A stretch of DNA of 26,956 bases. Source: Bacillota bacterium. GTDB lineage: Bacteria; Bacillota; Clostridia; Acetivibrionales; DTU013. Below the pieces are notes generated by a model. The model had not been told where the DNA came from and did not search any database. It was given only the letters and a program-made list of their open reading frames with translations. This document shows, piece by piece, positions 1 to 8,039 of this stretch. The stretch lies in NCBI GenBank assembly GCA_023435925.1, contig JAEZLF010000207.1, positions 1 to 26,956 on the forward strand. Direction: 5' to 3'. The first letter of the stretch is position 1. Each line of letters opens with the position of its first letter. The position numbers and the translations under genes are program-made.

Positions 1-1513
1 TGCTTTCAAATGAAGCATCAGAATCGGAGAATATGATCTTGGCCTCCATGCTTTTCCTCAGTTCTTCCATCTTGGTATAAATAACACCTTCATCCATAGT
101 TGATAATGGTTTTGCCATATCAACCTCGGGATAAGATTTGTACCCAGTACCATATGGAGTGAACTGTGAAGCAATGCTTTCATCAATTCCAGAGAAGTCG
201 GCCAACAGGCTGATTGTCTGTCTTGTGCCAAAATAGAACCATGTATTAAAAGTAGAATTCATCTTTGCTGAATCTTTTCTGGTATTCAACCACTCCTCGC
301 TGAACTTCGGAGCTCCATCAACCTCGGTGTAATCGATTCCTTCCCTGCCCCACATGGACAGCTTTTGTCCTTCTTCTGAGAACATATATGCAACGAATTT
401 CGCAGCCGCCTCAGGATTAGAGCATGTCTTGCTAACAAATGTCCCTGCCCAGCCTTTTCCTGTACCATAAGAAGCATGCTTTACCCCTTTGTCATCTGCC
501 AGAGGAGCCAATACTGCCCACTGTGCCGAAGGTGTAATTTTGCTTGTTTCAGATTGCAGCTGATTCAGATTTCCAACAGTTGCATACCATACATAAAACA
601 CACAATTGCTATTATATGCCTTTTGATGACTGTCTGCTTCATTTACATTGGCATAATCCTCTGCCAGTACATAACCGCTCCTATACAAGCTGTTGCAGTA
701 TTTGAGATAATCCTTGTACAGTGGTGCCGAGCACTCATAATAAAAGGTTTTTGTGTCGTAGGCAGTATCCGCCATACCAGTCCAGGTAACGAAAGGCTGG
801 AATTTCCAAAAACCTCCAAGTCCAAAGGGAGTCATCTCCGGATACGCCTTTTTGGCAGCCTCTAAAGCATCTTTAAATTCGTTAATATTTGTTGGAAGCT
901 TAATATTTGCAGCATCTGTCAAGTCCTTGCGATAGAAAACAGCTGTCTGCCCCGGTGCTCCTACTTTCAAATCCGCCCATTGCTCCGAAGTATCAAACCA
1001 GTTCAGAAAGCAATAATAGCTGCCATCAGTGGAAAGTGATTTCGCTATCTTGATTTGTTGATCCGTACCCGCAATCTTCACACCAAACTTTTCCTCCAGC
1101 TCAGGATAGGAATAGCAGAGTGAAGCATTGGAAAGTCTGTCTTGATTTGCTGCCGCGAATACGATATCCGGCAGCTCTCCGGATGCAATCATTACACCAA
1201 GCTGGGTGCTATTCGCATCGGTTGCAACTGTGAGGTTAAGCTTTACACCTGTTTTTTTCGTAATCTCTTCTGGAATTATGCCGGTAAATGTGTTGACCGG
1301 CCACCAAGATTCGTTGATGAAGCAATTAAGCTCGGTAACCCCTTCGCTGGCTGCGGCTGTTGTAGTTGTCGTTTCTTCCGAAGCGGCCGGAGTCGTTTTT
1401 TCCGCTGTGGTTTCAGAGGCCTGATTATTTGTACTGCCTCCGCAGGCTGCTACAGATATCAGCATGCAAATTGCCAAAGCAAAAACTGCCATTTTCTTTA
1501 GGTTTTTGATCAT
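1..1513 (-). CDS. ABC transporter sugar-binding lipoprotein (family 1 type), 3' end outside window
   Basis: This extracellular solute-binding lipoprotein should capture a sugar or oligosaccharide for an ABC importer on the outer face of the membrane. Translation from ATG at 1513 gives a hydrophobic signal peptide ending in a V-A-A-C lipobox (Cys24), then a Ser/Thr/Ala/Glu-rich linker to about residue 53. A long mature domain follows with features typical of family 1 binding proteins (AAAKFVAYMFSEEGQ near the C-terminal side). 504 codons are open and the frame runs off the left edge, so the C-terminus is not visible. A strong AGGGAGG site precedes the ATG. It is divergent from the YesM-type kinase at 1696, a pairing often seen where a two-component system controls sugar uptake. 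The ligand cannot be named from sequence. Confidence 0.9.
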   Translation of the reverse strand, partial: MIKNLKKMAVFALAICMLISVAACGGSTNNQASETTAEKTTPAASEETTTTTAAASEGVTELNCFINESWWPVNTFTGIIPEEITKKTGVKLNLTVATDANSTQLGVMIASGELPDIVFAAANQDRLSNASLCYSYPELEEKFGVKIAGTDQQIKIAKSLSTDGSYYCFLNWFDTSEQWADLKVGAPGQTAVFYRKDLTDAANIKLPTNINEFKDALEAAKKAYPEMTPFGLGGFWKFQPFVTWTGMADTAYDTKTFYYECSAPLYKDYLKYCNSLYRSGYVLAEDYANVNEADSHQKAYNSNCVFYVWYATVGNLNQLQSETSKITPSAQWAVLAPLADDKGVKHASYGTGKGWAGTFVSKTCSNPEAAAKFVAYMFSEEGQKLSMWGREGIDYTEVDGAPKFSEEWLNTRKDSAKMNSTFNTWFYFGTRQTISLLADFSGIDESIASQFTPYGTGYKSYPEVDMAKPLSTMDEGVIYTKMEELRKSMEAKIIFSDSDASFES

Positions 1514-1618
1514 TTTAAGACACCCTCCCTTTTTTATCTTAAGTATAAAGTATGTTTCCACGACAGTGTACTGCTAAAAATTAATATAATATGCTGTTTC
1601 TTAAGCATGAACATTGGA

Positions 1619-1647
1619 TTGACTCAAGTGATAAAATGATATATCTT
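1619..1647 (+). promoter_or_regulatory. Putative sigma-A promoter of the histidine kinase gene
   Basis: TTGACT at 1619-1624, a 17 bp spacer, then TATCTT at 1642-1647. The -35 matches consensus at 5 of 6 positions and the -10 at 4 of 6. It lies about 50 bp upstream of the kinase start in the 182 bp region between the divergent lipoprotein and kinase genes. Confidence 0.5.
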
Positions 1648-1695
1648 TTTATTGAGCCCATACCTTTCGCTAAATAAACAAAAAGGTAGGTTTGT

Positions 1696-3426
1696 ATGGT
1701 GAAGATTCAAAACATTCATTTGTTTAAAAAAATCATCCGTTTTTATATGAATTTGAAAATAACTCGCAAACTATTGATTGGCTATTTCGCAATCATTCTG
1801 GTTCCGACCTTCTTACTGGAGTGGTCCTTTTATCAGTCCAGCTACAGTGCCTTCATGCAAAATTATTCACTTAATAAACAATATTCCCTCGATATTGCCA
1901 AGCAAAATTTTGATATTCAGTTGAAACAGATTTCCACTTTGACCTCCTCCTTTGAGAACAACACAATACTTTCCAATTATCTTCTTGGAAGGTATGATAC
2001 GGCTTCTGAAGCACTTTTCCAGTATTTTCAGTATATCAGTCCCCTTTATACAACCTCGCAGATCAATCCATATCTGGACAAGCTTATTGTTTACGGTTAT
2101 GGCACTTACCCATTTAGTATAAATAACAGGCTGATGCATGTGGATAGTATGAATGCCGATACGGCATTTATGGAAAGAATCAAGAGAAATTATACAGGCA
2201 TATGGAACCTGTCTGTAAATGAGAACACCGTGGATAGTCTGGATTATTACAAAATGATCTATTCGACAGCCTATCCATATTATCTTGGTATTATTCGAAT
2301 TCGAACGAAGGTTCCTGAAATATTTGCCAGCTTCAAATCGTTATCCAACGATGAATTATATCTCTTTGATAATAACAGCAGCATGCTATATAAATACGAT
2401 ATGAAATCTCTGACACCTGTGGAAATTTCCTTGAACAATCTATATGAGCAGAGTCAAAGCTATCAAGTTACAGAAATATCCTCTATCGCGTGCAAAATAA
2501 TACAAATCAACCACCCGGAATCTATTGTCACTTATGATGGAGGCAGTCTGCTGATTTTGTTGCTTTTATTGTTTATTGTGCTTACCGCCCTTTATTACAT
2601 GATTGCCATGTCCATTACAAGACGTCTGAAAGCGTTTAACCAGCATGTAAAAAAGACCGATGCAGATAATTTTGAAGAATTCCCGTCACCCGCCTACCAT
2701 GATGAAATCGGTGTAGTCATTGCGTCACATAATGATATGATCAAACGTATCATTCAGCTTACGAACGAAAACCTTCAGAGCCAGCTGCAAAAAAGGGATG
2801 CGGAGTACTATGCGCTTCAGGCACAGATAAAGCCCCATTTCTTATACAACATACTGGAAAACATTCGAATGATCGCTGAGACCCATAACGATACTGAAAC
2901 CGCCGACATGCTTCTGTCTTTGGGCAAGCATCTGAGATACAGCCTGAATATGAAGGAAAACAAGGCCAAATTGGAAGAAGAGCTCTTTTTTGTTGATAAT
3001 TACTTAAAGATTCAAAAAATCAGATTCAAAGATAATATTCAGTATACAATTTATAAGTTAACAGAACTGGATCATGTTTTCTGTCCAAGGCTGATCCTTC
3101 AGCCGCTTATTGAAAACGCAATCAAACATGGCTACAATATCGGCAAGGTACTCAAGATTTCCATTCTTATAAAAGAGGAAGATTCCACAGAGAATGGCCC
3201 CTGTATACGGATTGAAATCTCAGATAACGGCAACGGAATCAGCAAAGAGACACTCGCAGCAATCGATGCGGATCTGGATGCAGGAAAAATTGATTCAGAC
3301 TATCATGTTGGCCTAAATAATGTGAACAGCCGGCTCATTACCTTCTTCGGTTCAAAAGAAGGAAGACTTTATCTAGACAGTGAGCCTGGAAAAGGTACAA
3401 CCGTTTTCTTTCGTTTAAAAAGATGA
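1696..3426 (+). CDS. YesM-type sensor histidine kinase
   Basis: This membrane sensor kinase of the LytS/YesM class (His_kinase PF06580) probably senses an extracellular carbohydrate signal and phosphorylates the YesN-type regulator beside it. Visible in order: a first membrane segment at about residues 28-47, an extracellular sensor region of about 230 residues, a second membrane segment at about 282-306, a HAMP linker, and the phosphoacceptor motif QIKPHFLYN with His381. An N-box with LIENAIKHG lies near residue 470, DNGNGIS at about 510-516, and a GLNNVNSRL G-box near the end. The 576-residue length is normal for the family. The downstream regulator is on the opposite strand, with only 4 bp between the two stop codons; these pairs are more often co-transcribed. 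Confidence 0.93.
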   Translation: MVKIQNIHLFKKIIRFYMNLKITRKLLIGYFAIILVPTFLLEWSFYQSSYSAFMQNYSLNKQYSLDIAKQNFDIQLKQISTLTSSFENNTILSNYLLGRYDTASEALFQYFQYISPLYTTSQINPYLDKLIVYGYGTYPFSINNRLMHVDSMNADTAFMERIKRNYTGIWNLSVNENTVDSLDYYKMIYSTAYPYYLGIIRIRTKVPEIFASFKSLSNDELYLFDNNSSMLYKYDMKSLTPVEISLNNLYEQSQSYQVTEISSIACKIIQINHPESIVTYDGGSLLILLLLLFIVLTALYYMIAMSITRRLKAFNQHVKKTDADNFEEFPSPAYHDEIGVVIASHNDMIKRIIQLTNENLQSQLQKRDAEYYALQAQIKPHFLYNILENIRMIAETHNDTETADMLLSLGKHLRYSLNMKENKAKLEEELFFVDNYLKIQKIRFKDNIQYTIYKLTELDHVFCPRLILQPLIENAIKHGYNIGKVLKISILIKEEDSTENGPCIRIEISDNGNGISKETLAAIDADLDAGKIDSDYHVGLNNVNSRLITFFGSKEGRLYLDSEPGKGTTVFFRLKR

Positions 3427-3430
3427 TCGG

Positions 3431-4243
3431 TTACTCCAGGGTACTAACCGAGTATTTGCTTTTAAAGTCACAGGGAGTACAGTTCAGCCGCTTTTTAAAG
3501 GCGTCATAAAGCCTTCTTTCATTGTTGTAGCCAACGATGTAGCTGATTTCCGATACAGTAATATCCTGCTCAAAGAGCAAAAGTTCCGCAGCCTTTTTCA
3601 GCCTGATATATTCCAGGAGGCTTTTAAAACTGTTGCCCATAAATTTTCCAAACAAGGAGGATATATAGTTGGGATGCAGCATAAGCTCATCACTTAAGGT
3701 TTGCAGCGAGATATCATCCATATAGTTTTTTTCAATATAACTCACCGCTTTTTTTAGTGAAGTAGGGTATTCCTCCGCATGCAGCTGCAAATTAAAATAA
3801 TCCATTTCAGGTATTTTTAATGTCTTTTTCTGCGCATATGTCTGTGGCAGGGAATAATACACCGAGTTAATTAAAGACATCAGCTCCTGCTTGTCAATGG
3901 GCTTGAGCAAATATCCTATCACACCGCATTTGATAGCCGTCTGTGCATATTCAAACCTGTCATATCCGGAAATAATGATAAAGCTGCAGCACAATTTCTG
4001 CTCTTTCAGATTTTTAACCAGATCCAATCCATTCATGATATTCATCCGGATATCTGTAATGACCACATTGGGTTGAAATACAGCCGCAATTTCACTAGCT
4101 TGCCTGCCATCACCGGCAATTCGGATTGAAACAGCAAACTCTGCCTTTGACTCAATCACAGAGCAAATACCCTTTGCGATATTCTCTTCATCATCCACAA
4201 TCAGTATTTTCAAAATATCTGTCTCGCTTTCATGCAAAAACAC
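3431..4243 (-). CDS. YesN-type response regulator (REC plus AraC HTH)
   Basis: This cytoplasmic response regulator probably receives phosphate from the adjacent kinase and activates sugar-uptake or hydrolase genes. The receiver domain shows ILIVDDEEN near the start, the acceptor Asp in VVITDIRMN and the conserved Lys in YLLKPID. The C-terminal third is an AraC-type double HTH (MLHPNYISSLFGKFMG, then ISYIVGYNNERRLYDAFKKRL). At about 270 residues it is shorter than full YesN proteins because the middle linker is short. The coordinates use an outer GTG at 4243, which lacks a good ribosome site. TTG at 4213 would give the usual MKILIVDDE start, with AGCGAG 9 nt before it, and is the more likely true start. 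The gene lies 43 bp after the GH95-like gene on the same strand and may be co-transcribed with it. Confidence 0.9.
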   Translation of the reverse strand: MFLHESETDILKILIVDDEENIAKGICSVIESKAEFAVSIRIAGDGRQASEIAAVFQPNVVITDIRMNIMNGLDLVKNLKEQKLCCSFIIISGYDRFEYAQTAIKCGVIGYLLKPIDKQELMSLINSVYYSLPQTYAQKKTLKIPEMDYFNLQLHAEEYPTSLKKAVSYIEKNYMDDISLQTLSDELMLHPNYISSLFGKFMGNSFKSLLEYIRLKKAAELLLFEQDITVSEISYIVGYNNERRLYDAFKKRLNCTPCDFKSKYSVSTLE

Positions 4244-4286
4244 CTATGTCATTTATGTTAGCACACTTCAACAGGTGCAACAAATC

Positions 4287-6905
4287 CTAAAAGCAAATAA
4301 AAATTGTTTTCTCCTCACCCTGTTCAAAGCTCAATATATCACCATTGGCATACTCTATTCCGTCCGTTGTCCTGAAGCAGCCTTTGCCAACACGGCAGCT
4401 GATTTTAATGGATTGTTTGGAATGTGAACGGATGGAGGCCGTAACGATTCCTTTATTAATATCCCATTCCAGCTTACTCACCTGTGCACTCGTTCTGGCC
4501 ATAAGCCCGTTCATTGCGCCTTCCTTCCACTGTTCCGGCAAGGCCGGTAACAGTTCTATCTCACCTGTATTAGAATATAGCAGCATTTCATTGATTATGC
4601 CAACCGTTCCAATAGAAGTGTCCGTGCAATATACGCCCACAGATCGATCCGTATTGTGATCAGTCATGAAGGATGCAAAATATATATCGCTGGACATGAT
4701 GGTATAAAGCAGCTCGTATACGGACTTACCATTCTTCAATCTTGCTGCTACCAATGCCTTGTGAACCCATCCATGGGATGCGGTATCATCCTTTCCGGCA
4801 TTTTCACGGTTTCTGTTAGCAATAACCGTATTACATGCTTCTGTAAGCTTCAAATCATTCTGTGCTTCATATGCAGGCCATGCACAATAAAGATGGCTTA
4901 TATGCCTATGCTCGTTATTCTCCTTATACTCATTCATTGCCCATTCACAAAGAGCACCGGTTATATCATACTTATACTCCGGAAGCTGCAGGATAAGCTC
5001 CTCCCATTGCTTTATCTCCAGTTCATATCCCTCGTTCATTAAAGCTTTTTCCAACTGTATCATCATCTTTAGACCGTCCCTGGCTGCGGAAATATCCATA
5101 GTTGCATTTGCCGTGATGGTACTGTCGTATCCGCATGGTTTGTTTTCCGGTGAATAGGATGGTATGATCAGGAATCTCTCCCCATCGGCCAACTCCGTCT
5201 TCCCTTTGCTATAACATGCTTTTCCGTTCTTATCTGTGAAATATTCAGGTGTGCAAAGCTGCTTCCAGAAATTTGCCTGCATTTTTAATAGAGGGTAAAG
5301 AATGTCTCTCTCCAAATCAAGGGATTCCTGCCGGTATAAATGACTGATTTTATCGATGACCGGCACTTTGCAATTCCCGTAGCACTGCCAGAATTCGTAT
5401 ATGGGAAGCAGCATCCAGCTGGCCCCTGCATTCCAGTACTGGAATGGGAAATCCTGATCATATTCGACCATTACAGCAATATCACCATCCGTATTCACAG
5501 GAACCAACAGCGCATCCTTCATGCCGTAAACCTTTTCTGCATTTTCCTTCCAGTCCTTGATCTGCCTAAGTATAAAATAAATATATCCTAAAGCGGCATC
5601 ATACACATTGCCCGTATTCATTCCGGAAACCTGCAGGTTTACATTGGCATCCATTGTATATGCACCACTCCATCCGGGATTCCACTCGCCGGTCCACATC
5701 CCGCACAGTCTTGGAGCAGAATACCCCGCACAGCAGATCTGCGCATATCTGCCCTGATTGTATGCCCGTTCCACAAATGCGTCAAGAAGATGCCCGCTAT
5801 CCTTTTGCTTTTGGATCAATGCTTCATTGCATGCGGTCTTGCTGCTGTCATTATCCGATCCAAGACGGAAGGAAACAGCGTTAAAGAGCGAGGATTGCTT
5901 CTTCCTATGCGGCATGAGGGCTGCTTCATAAGAAAAATCTCCCTGCGCGTCTGTATATTTCTGAATGACCTTGTCCAACTTGTTTTTTAGATCATCAACA
6001 AGCGCATATCTTTCTGCAAAAGGAAACTCGTCATAGCTTCCCATGTGATGTGTCCGATCTGTCCTTGATATCAAATAAACTGCATCTGCATCGGAAATAT
6101 TGATAACAGGATGCTTGTCTGCACCGACATTGATGGCTTCCTCCCGGCAGCTTTCCGAAGCCCTTCTTACCGTACCGCCGGATACCAGAATCCGGGTCAC
6201 TCCCGCATATCCGCCTTCAGAGAGCTCGCTTCCTTCATAGGCAGGATAATGAGCAACCATTGCAATGAAGGAGCCTTCATCATCAGAAAGCTTTTTGTAA
6301 AGCAGGTTCTCTTCATCACGTTTTTGGCCCTTCCAGAAAGTATCCCGCCCGAATTTTACCATTGACGAGACATTATCGATAGAAATTCCTGCATGAATCT
6401 TTGCTCCTGTATCGGATTTTTCGATTTTCGTGATTGTTACATTGTCTTCTCTGGAGGTAAACGTTCTCCTGCACCATTTACCTTTATCATCCGTATATCG
6501 AACAATGATTTCTCCCGATTCATAATCCAATTCACGAGTATACCCCTGAATTTGTCCCTTTGGCATTTCAAGCCTGATCTGGTGGCCGGGATGAAATCGA
6601 TAAAGAAAGGTACGCTTTCTTCCATGAACATTCCAGGTGTCGTCAAAGCCAATGACTGCCTGTCTTGCTTCATGAAGCTCCTCGGTGACCTCTGACGGTG
6701 TGAAGCGTGGTTCAGTCGTTGGCATGATAAAATACATATTTTGATAGATAAGGGTATCTGAATAAGGCGAACATGAACAGACCACCCCATTCTCCCCATT
6801 ACCTGTCACAAGGCTGTCACGCCAGCCTGATTCGGTTCTTGTATAATCATGGTATGGAAGGATTTCTGTATATGACTCAGAAGACACTTTTTGCACGAAT
6901 GACAT
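4287..6905 (-). CDS. GH95-like glycoside hydrolase (alpha-L-fucosidase / alpha-L-galactosidase family)
   Basis: This looks like a GH95-type (alpha/alpha)6-barrel hydrolase, a family acting on terminal alpha-1,2-L-fucose or alpha-L-galactose. Family signs in order are an N-terminal TGNGENG segment, an SPEN motif at about residues 585-588, HRHISHLY, a Gly/Trp segment before the repeat helices, Asp762 in CTDTSIG where GH95 has DGNFGG, and a C-terminal GEIELLPALPEQW beta-domain signature. No signal peptide is seen, so it probably acts on imported oligosaccharides. The YTLNIN-type motif of GH95 reads YTMDAN here (Asp419, Asn421), so one conserved Asn is replaced by Asp. Length, 872 residues, is normal for the family. 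The ATG at 6905 has AAAGGA 6-7 nt upstream. Family assignment is firm to moderate; the exact substrate is not known. Confidence 0.75.
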   Translation of the reverse strand: MSFVQKVSSESYTEILPYHDYTRTESGWRDSLVTGNGENGVVCSCSPYSDTLIYQNMYFIMPTTEPRFTPSEVTEELHEARQAVIGFDDTWNVHGRKRTFLYRFHPGHQIRLEMPKGQIQGYTRELDYESGEIIVRYTDDKGKWCRRTFTSREDNVTITKIEKSDTGAKIHAGISIDNVSSMVKFGRDTFWKGQKRDEENLLYKKLSDDEGSFIAMVAHYPAYEGSELSEGGYAGVTRILVSGGTVRRASESCREEAINVGADKHPVINISDADAVYLISRTDRTHHMGSYDEFPFAERYALVDDLKNKLDKVIQKYTDAQGDFSYEAALMPHRKKQSSLFNAVSFRLGSDNDSSKTACNEALIQKQKDSGHLLDAFVERAYNQGRYAQICCAGYSAPRLCGMWTGEWNPGWSGAYTMDANVNLQVSGMNTGNVYDAALGYIYFILRQIKDWKENAEKVYGMKDALLVPVNTDGDIAVMVEYDQDFPFQYWNAGASWMLLPIYEFWQCYGNCKVPVIDKISHLYRQESLDLERDILYPLLKMQANFWKQLCTPEYFTDKNGKACYSKGKTELADGERFLIIPSYSPENKPCGYDSTITANATMDISAARDGLKMMIQLEKALMNEGYELEIKQWEELILQLPEYKYDITGALCEWAMNEYKENNEHRHISHLYCAWPAYEAQNDLKLTEACNTVIANRNRENAGKDDTASHGWVHKALVAARLKNGKSVYELLYTIMSSDIYFASFMTDHNTDRSVGVYCTDTSIGTVGIINEMLLYSNTGEIELLPALPEQWKEGAMNGLMARTSAQVSKLEWDINKGIVTASIRSHSKQSIKISCRVGKGCFRTTDGIEYANGDILSFEQGEEKTIFICF

Positions 6906-6952
6906 GGTATTTTCCTTTCGTGAATAAAAATGATAACAAACGATATACGCTC

Positions 6953-6981
6953 ATTATAGAGTGATATATTACTCGGAACAA
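6953..6981 (-). promoter_or_regulatory. Putative promoter of the GH95-like gene
   Basis: Read on the minus strand: TTGTTC at 6981-6976, a 17 bp spacer, then a perfect TATAAT at 6958-6953, about 48 bp before the start codon. The -35 is poor (3 of 6), which fits a promoter that needs an activator. Confidence 0.5.
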
Positions 6982-6988
6982 TAGCATA

Positions 6989-7019
6989 ACATGACATGAT
7001 GAAAAGCGAAATGTCATGT
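6989..7019. promoter_or_regulatory. Inverted repeat upstream of the GH95-like promoter, candidate AraC operator
   Basis: Perfect 9 bp arms ACATGACAT (6989-6997) and ATGTCATGT (7011-7019) are separated by 13 bp. The repeat ends 7 bp upstream of the weak -35, in the short gap between the AraC gene and the hydrolase gene. No T-tract follows on either strand, so an operator is favoured over a terminator. Confidence 0.45.
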
Positions 7020-7033
7020 AAGGTAAAGACGGG

Positions 7034-7885
7034 TTATACCTCTTTATGCGCGGCGGATTTGCGGTAGCTTAGAGGAGACATTTTATAATACTTCTTGAAC
7101 ATCCTGGAAAAGCACGCATAGTTTTTATATCCAATTTGAAAGCATATTTCATTTGCCGTCAGATTGGTTGTTGTAAGGAGCATAGCAGCGTAACTCAGTT
7201 TTGTGCGGTATTTCAAAGTTGAAAACGATACGCCATACCTATCCTTGATGAATCTTTGAGTTTGTCGGCTGCTTAGGTTGAGCTGACTGCTTAGCGACGC
7301 CAGCGTTAATGTTTCATATTGATACAGGAATGCATCATTGATTAGCAGGCCCCGTTTATCATCTATAGGGATGGCTGGAGCTAAAACACGATCAATCCGT
7401 CTTACACCGGATCGCATCAGCAGAATAAAAACCGACTGAATACTTTGCTGAACAAATTCCAAATATCCATATTGCTTGTCTTTTAATTCCTTCGCAATAT
7501 TATCAAAAAGCACTTCTATCTGACTTTGATCCGAATGATATAAGCCGTCCTTCAATAAATGCGTCCATATAAAATTATCTTCCGAATGGCTGACAATTTC
7601 AAACGAAAGGTGGTATTCCTTCAGAAAATCCGCAGAGTTACTCAATTGTTCATGATAGGTCTTAGGAGGTAAAAGATAGAAGCAACCTTTATATAAAGGC
7701 ATTTCAACCGAATCTGTTATCAGCTTCCCTTGCCCCCCTGTAACATAATGAAGCTCATAGTAACTATGCATATGATTGGGAAAAGACTTTTCAAATATTC
7801 CCCAATCGCCGCCGATTATTCTTAAACAGCAGCTTTCAAGCTTAATTAAAAAATTATGATTCCATATCGAAGTTTCAAAGTACAT
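7034..7885 (-). CDS. AraC family transcriptional regulator with cupin-like sensor domain
   Basis: This one-component regulator has an N-terminal cupin-like ligand domain (HMHSYYELHYVTGGQGKL, then YKGCFYLLPPKTYHEQ) and a C-terminal AraC/XylS double HTH (LASLSSQLNLSSRQTQRFIKDRYG and NEICFQIGYKNYACFSRMFKKYY). The frame is open to 7987, but the ATG at 7885 is preferred: it has ACAGGA about 8 nt upstream and begins at the sensor domain, giving 283 residues. It lies 128 bp upstream of the GH95-like gene on the same strand and is divergent from the MerR gene. Context suggests it activates the hydrolase in response to a sugar; that role is inferred. Confidence 0.88.
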   Translation of the reverse strand: MYFETSIWNHNFLIKLESCCLRIIGGDWGIFEKSFPNHMHSYYELHYVTGGQGKLITDSVEMPLYKGCFYLLPPKTYHEQLSNSADFLKEYHLSFEIVSHSEDNFIWTHLLKDGLYHSDQSQIEVLFDNIAKELKDKQYGYLEFVQQSIQSVFILLMRSGVRRIDRVLAPAIPIDDKRGLLINDAFLYQYETLTLASLSSQLNLSSRQTQRFIKDRYGVSFSTLKYRTKLSYAAMLLTTTNLTANEICFQIGYKNYACFSRMFKKYYKMSPLSYRKSAAHKEV

Positions 7886-7922
7886 AAAAAATATCCTGTC
7901 TTCTATCATAATCCATAAAAAT

Positions 7923-7958
7923 ATTATACCATGAATTTGCAAAAATTCATGGTATAAT
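7923..7958. promoter_or_regulatory. Perfect 16-bp-arm palindrome in the AraC/MerR divergent region
   Basis: Left arm ATTATACCATGAATTT (7923-7938), 4 nt loop, exact reverse complement at 7943-7958. Each outer end carries TATAAT pointing outward, so the palindrome may overlap -10 elements for the minus-strand AraC gene (start 7885). It is a strong operator or cruciform candidate and could be autoregulatory. There is no U-tract. Confidence 0.5.
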
Positions 7959-7968
7959 CGGATCTTTA

Positions 7969-7990
7969 AAACCCTCCACTTTAACACCAG
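7969..7990 (+). repeat. 22-bp direct repeat, copy 1 (overlaps MerR promoter -35)
   Basis: This copy and 8786-8807 match at 20 of 22 positions (AAACCCT, one variable base, then CACTTTAACACCA, with a variable last base). Copy 1 contains the -35 of the MerR gene. Copy 2 lies at the 3' end of that gene, just before the ABC exporter. Confidence 0.6.
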
Positions 7991-8012
7991 CCTTTAATAA
8001 AGATGATATAAT
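7981..8012 (+). promoter_or_regulatory. MerR-type promoter with long spacer
   Basis: TTAACA at 7981-7986 and TATAAT at 8007-8012 are separated by 20 bp. MerR-family regulators typically act on promoters with 19-20 bp spacers, which they untwist. AAGGAGGT follows at 8021-8028 and the MerR ATG at 8040. This suggests autoregulation and drug- or metabolite-inducible expression of the downstream exporter. Confidence 0.6.
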
Positions 8013-8039
8013 GTAAGAGCAAGGAGGTAAAAAGATTGA

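Noticed and set aside
476..865. Plus-strand open frames within 286-1501
   Set aside because: They lie opposite the long solute-binding lipoprotein gene, have no ribosome sites and resemble no protein family.
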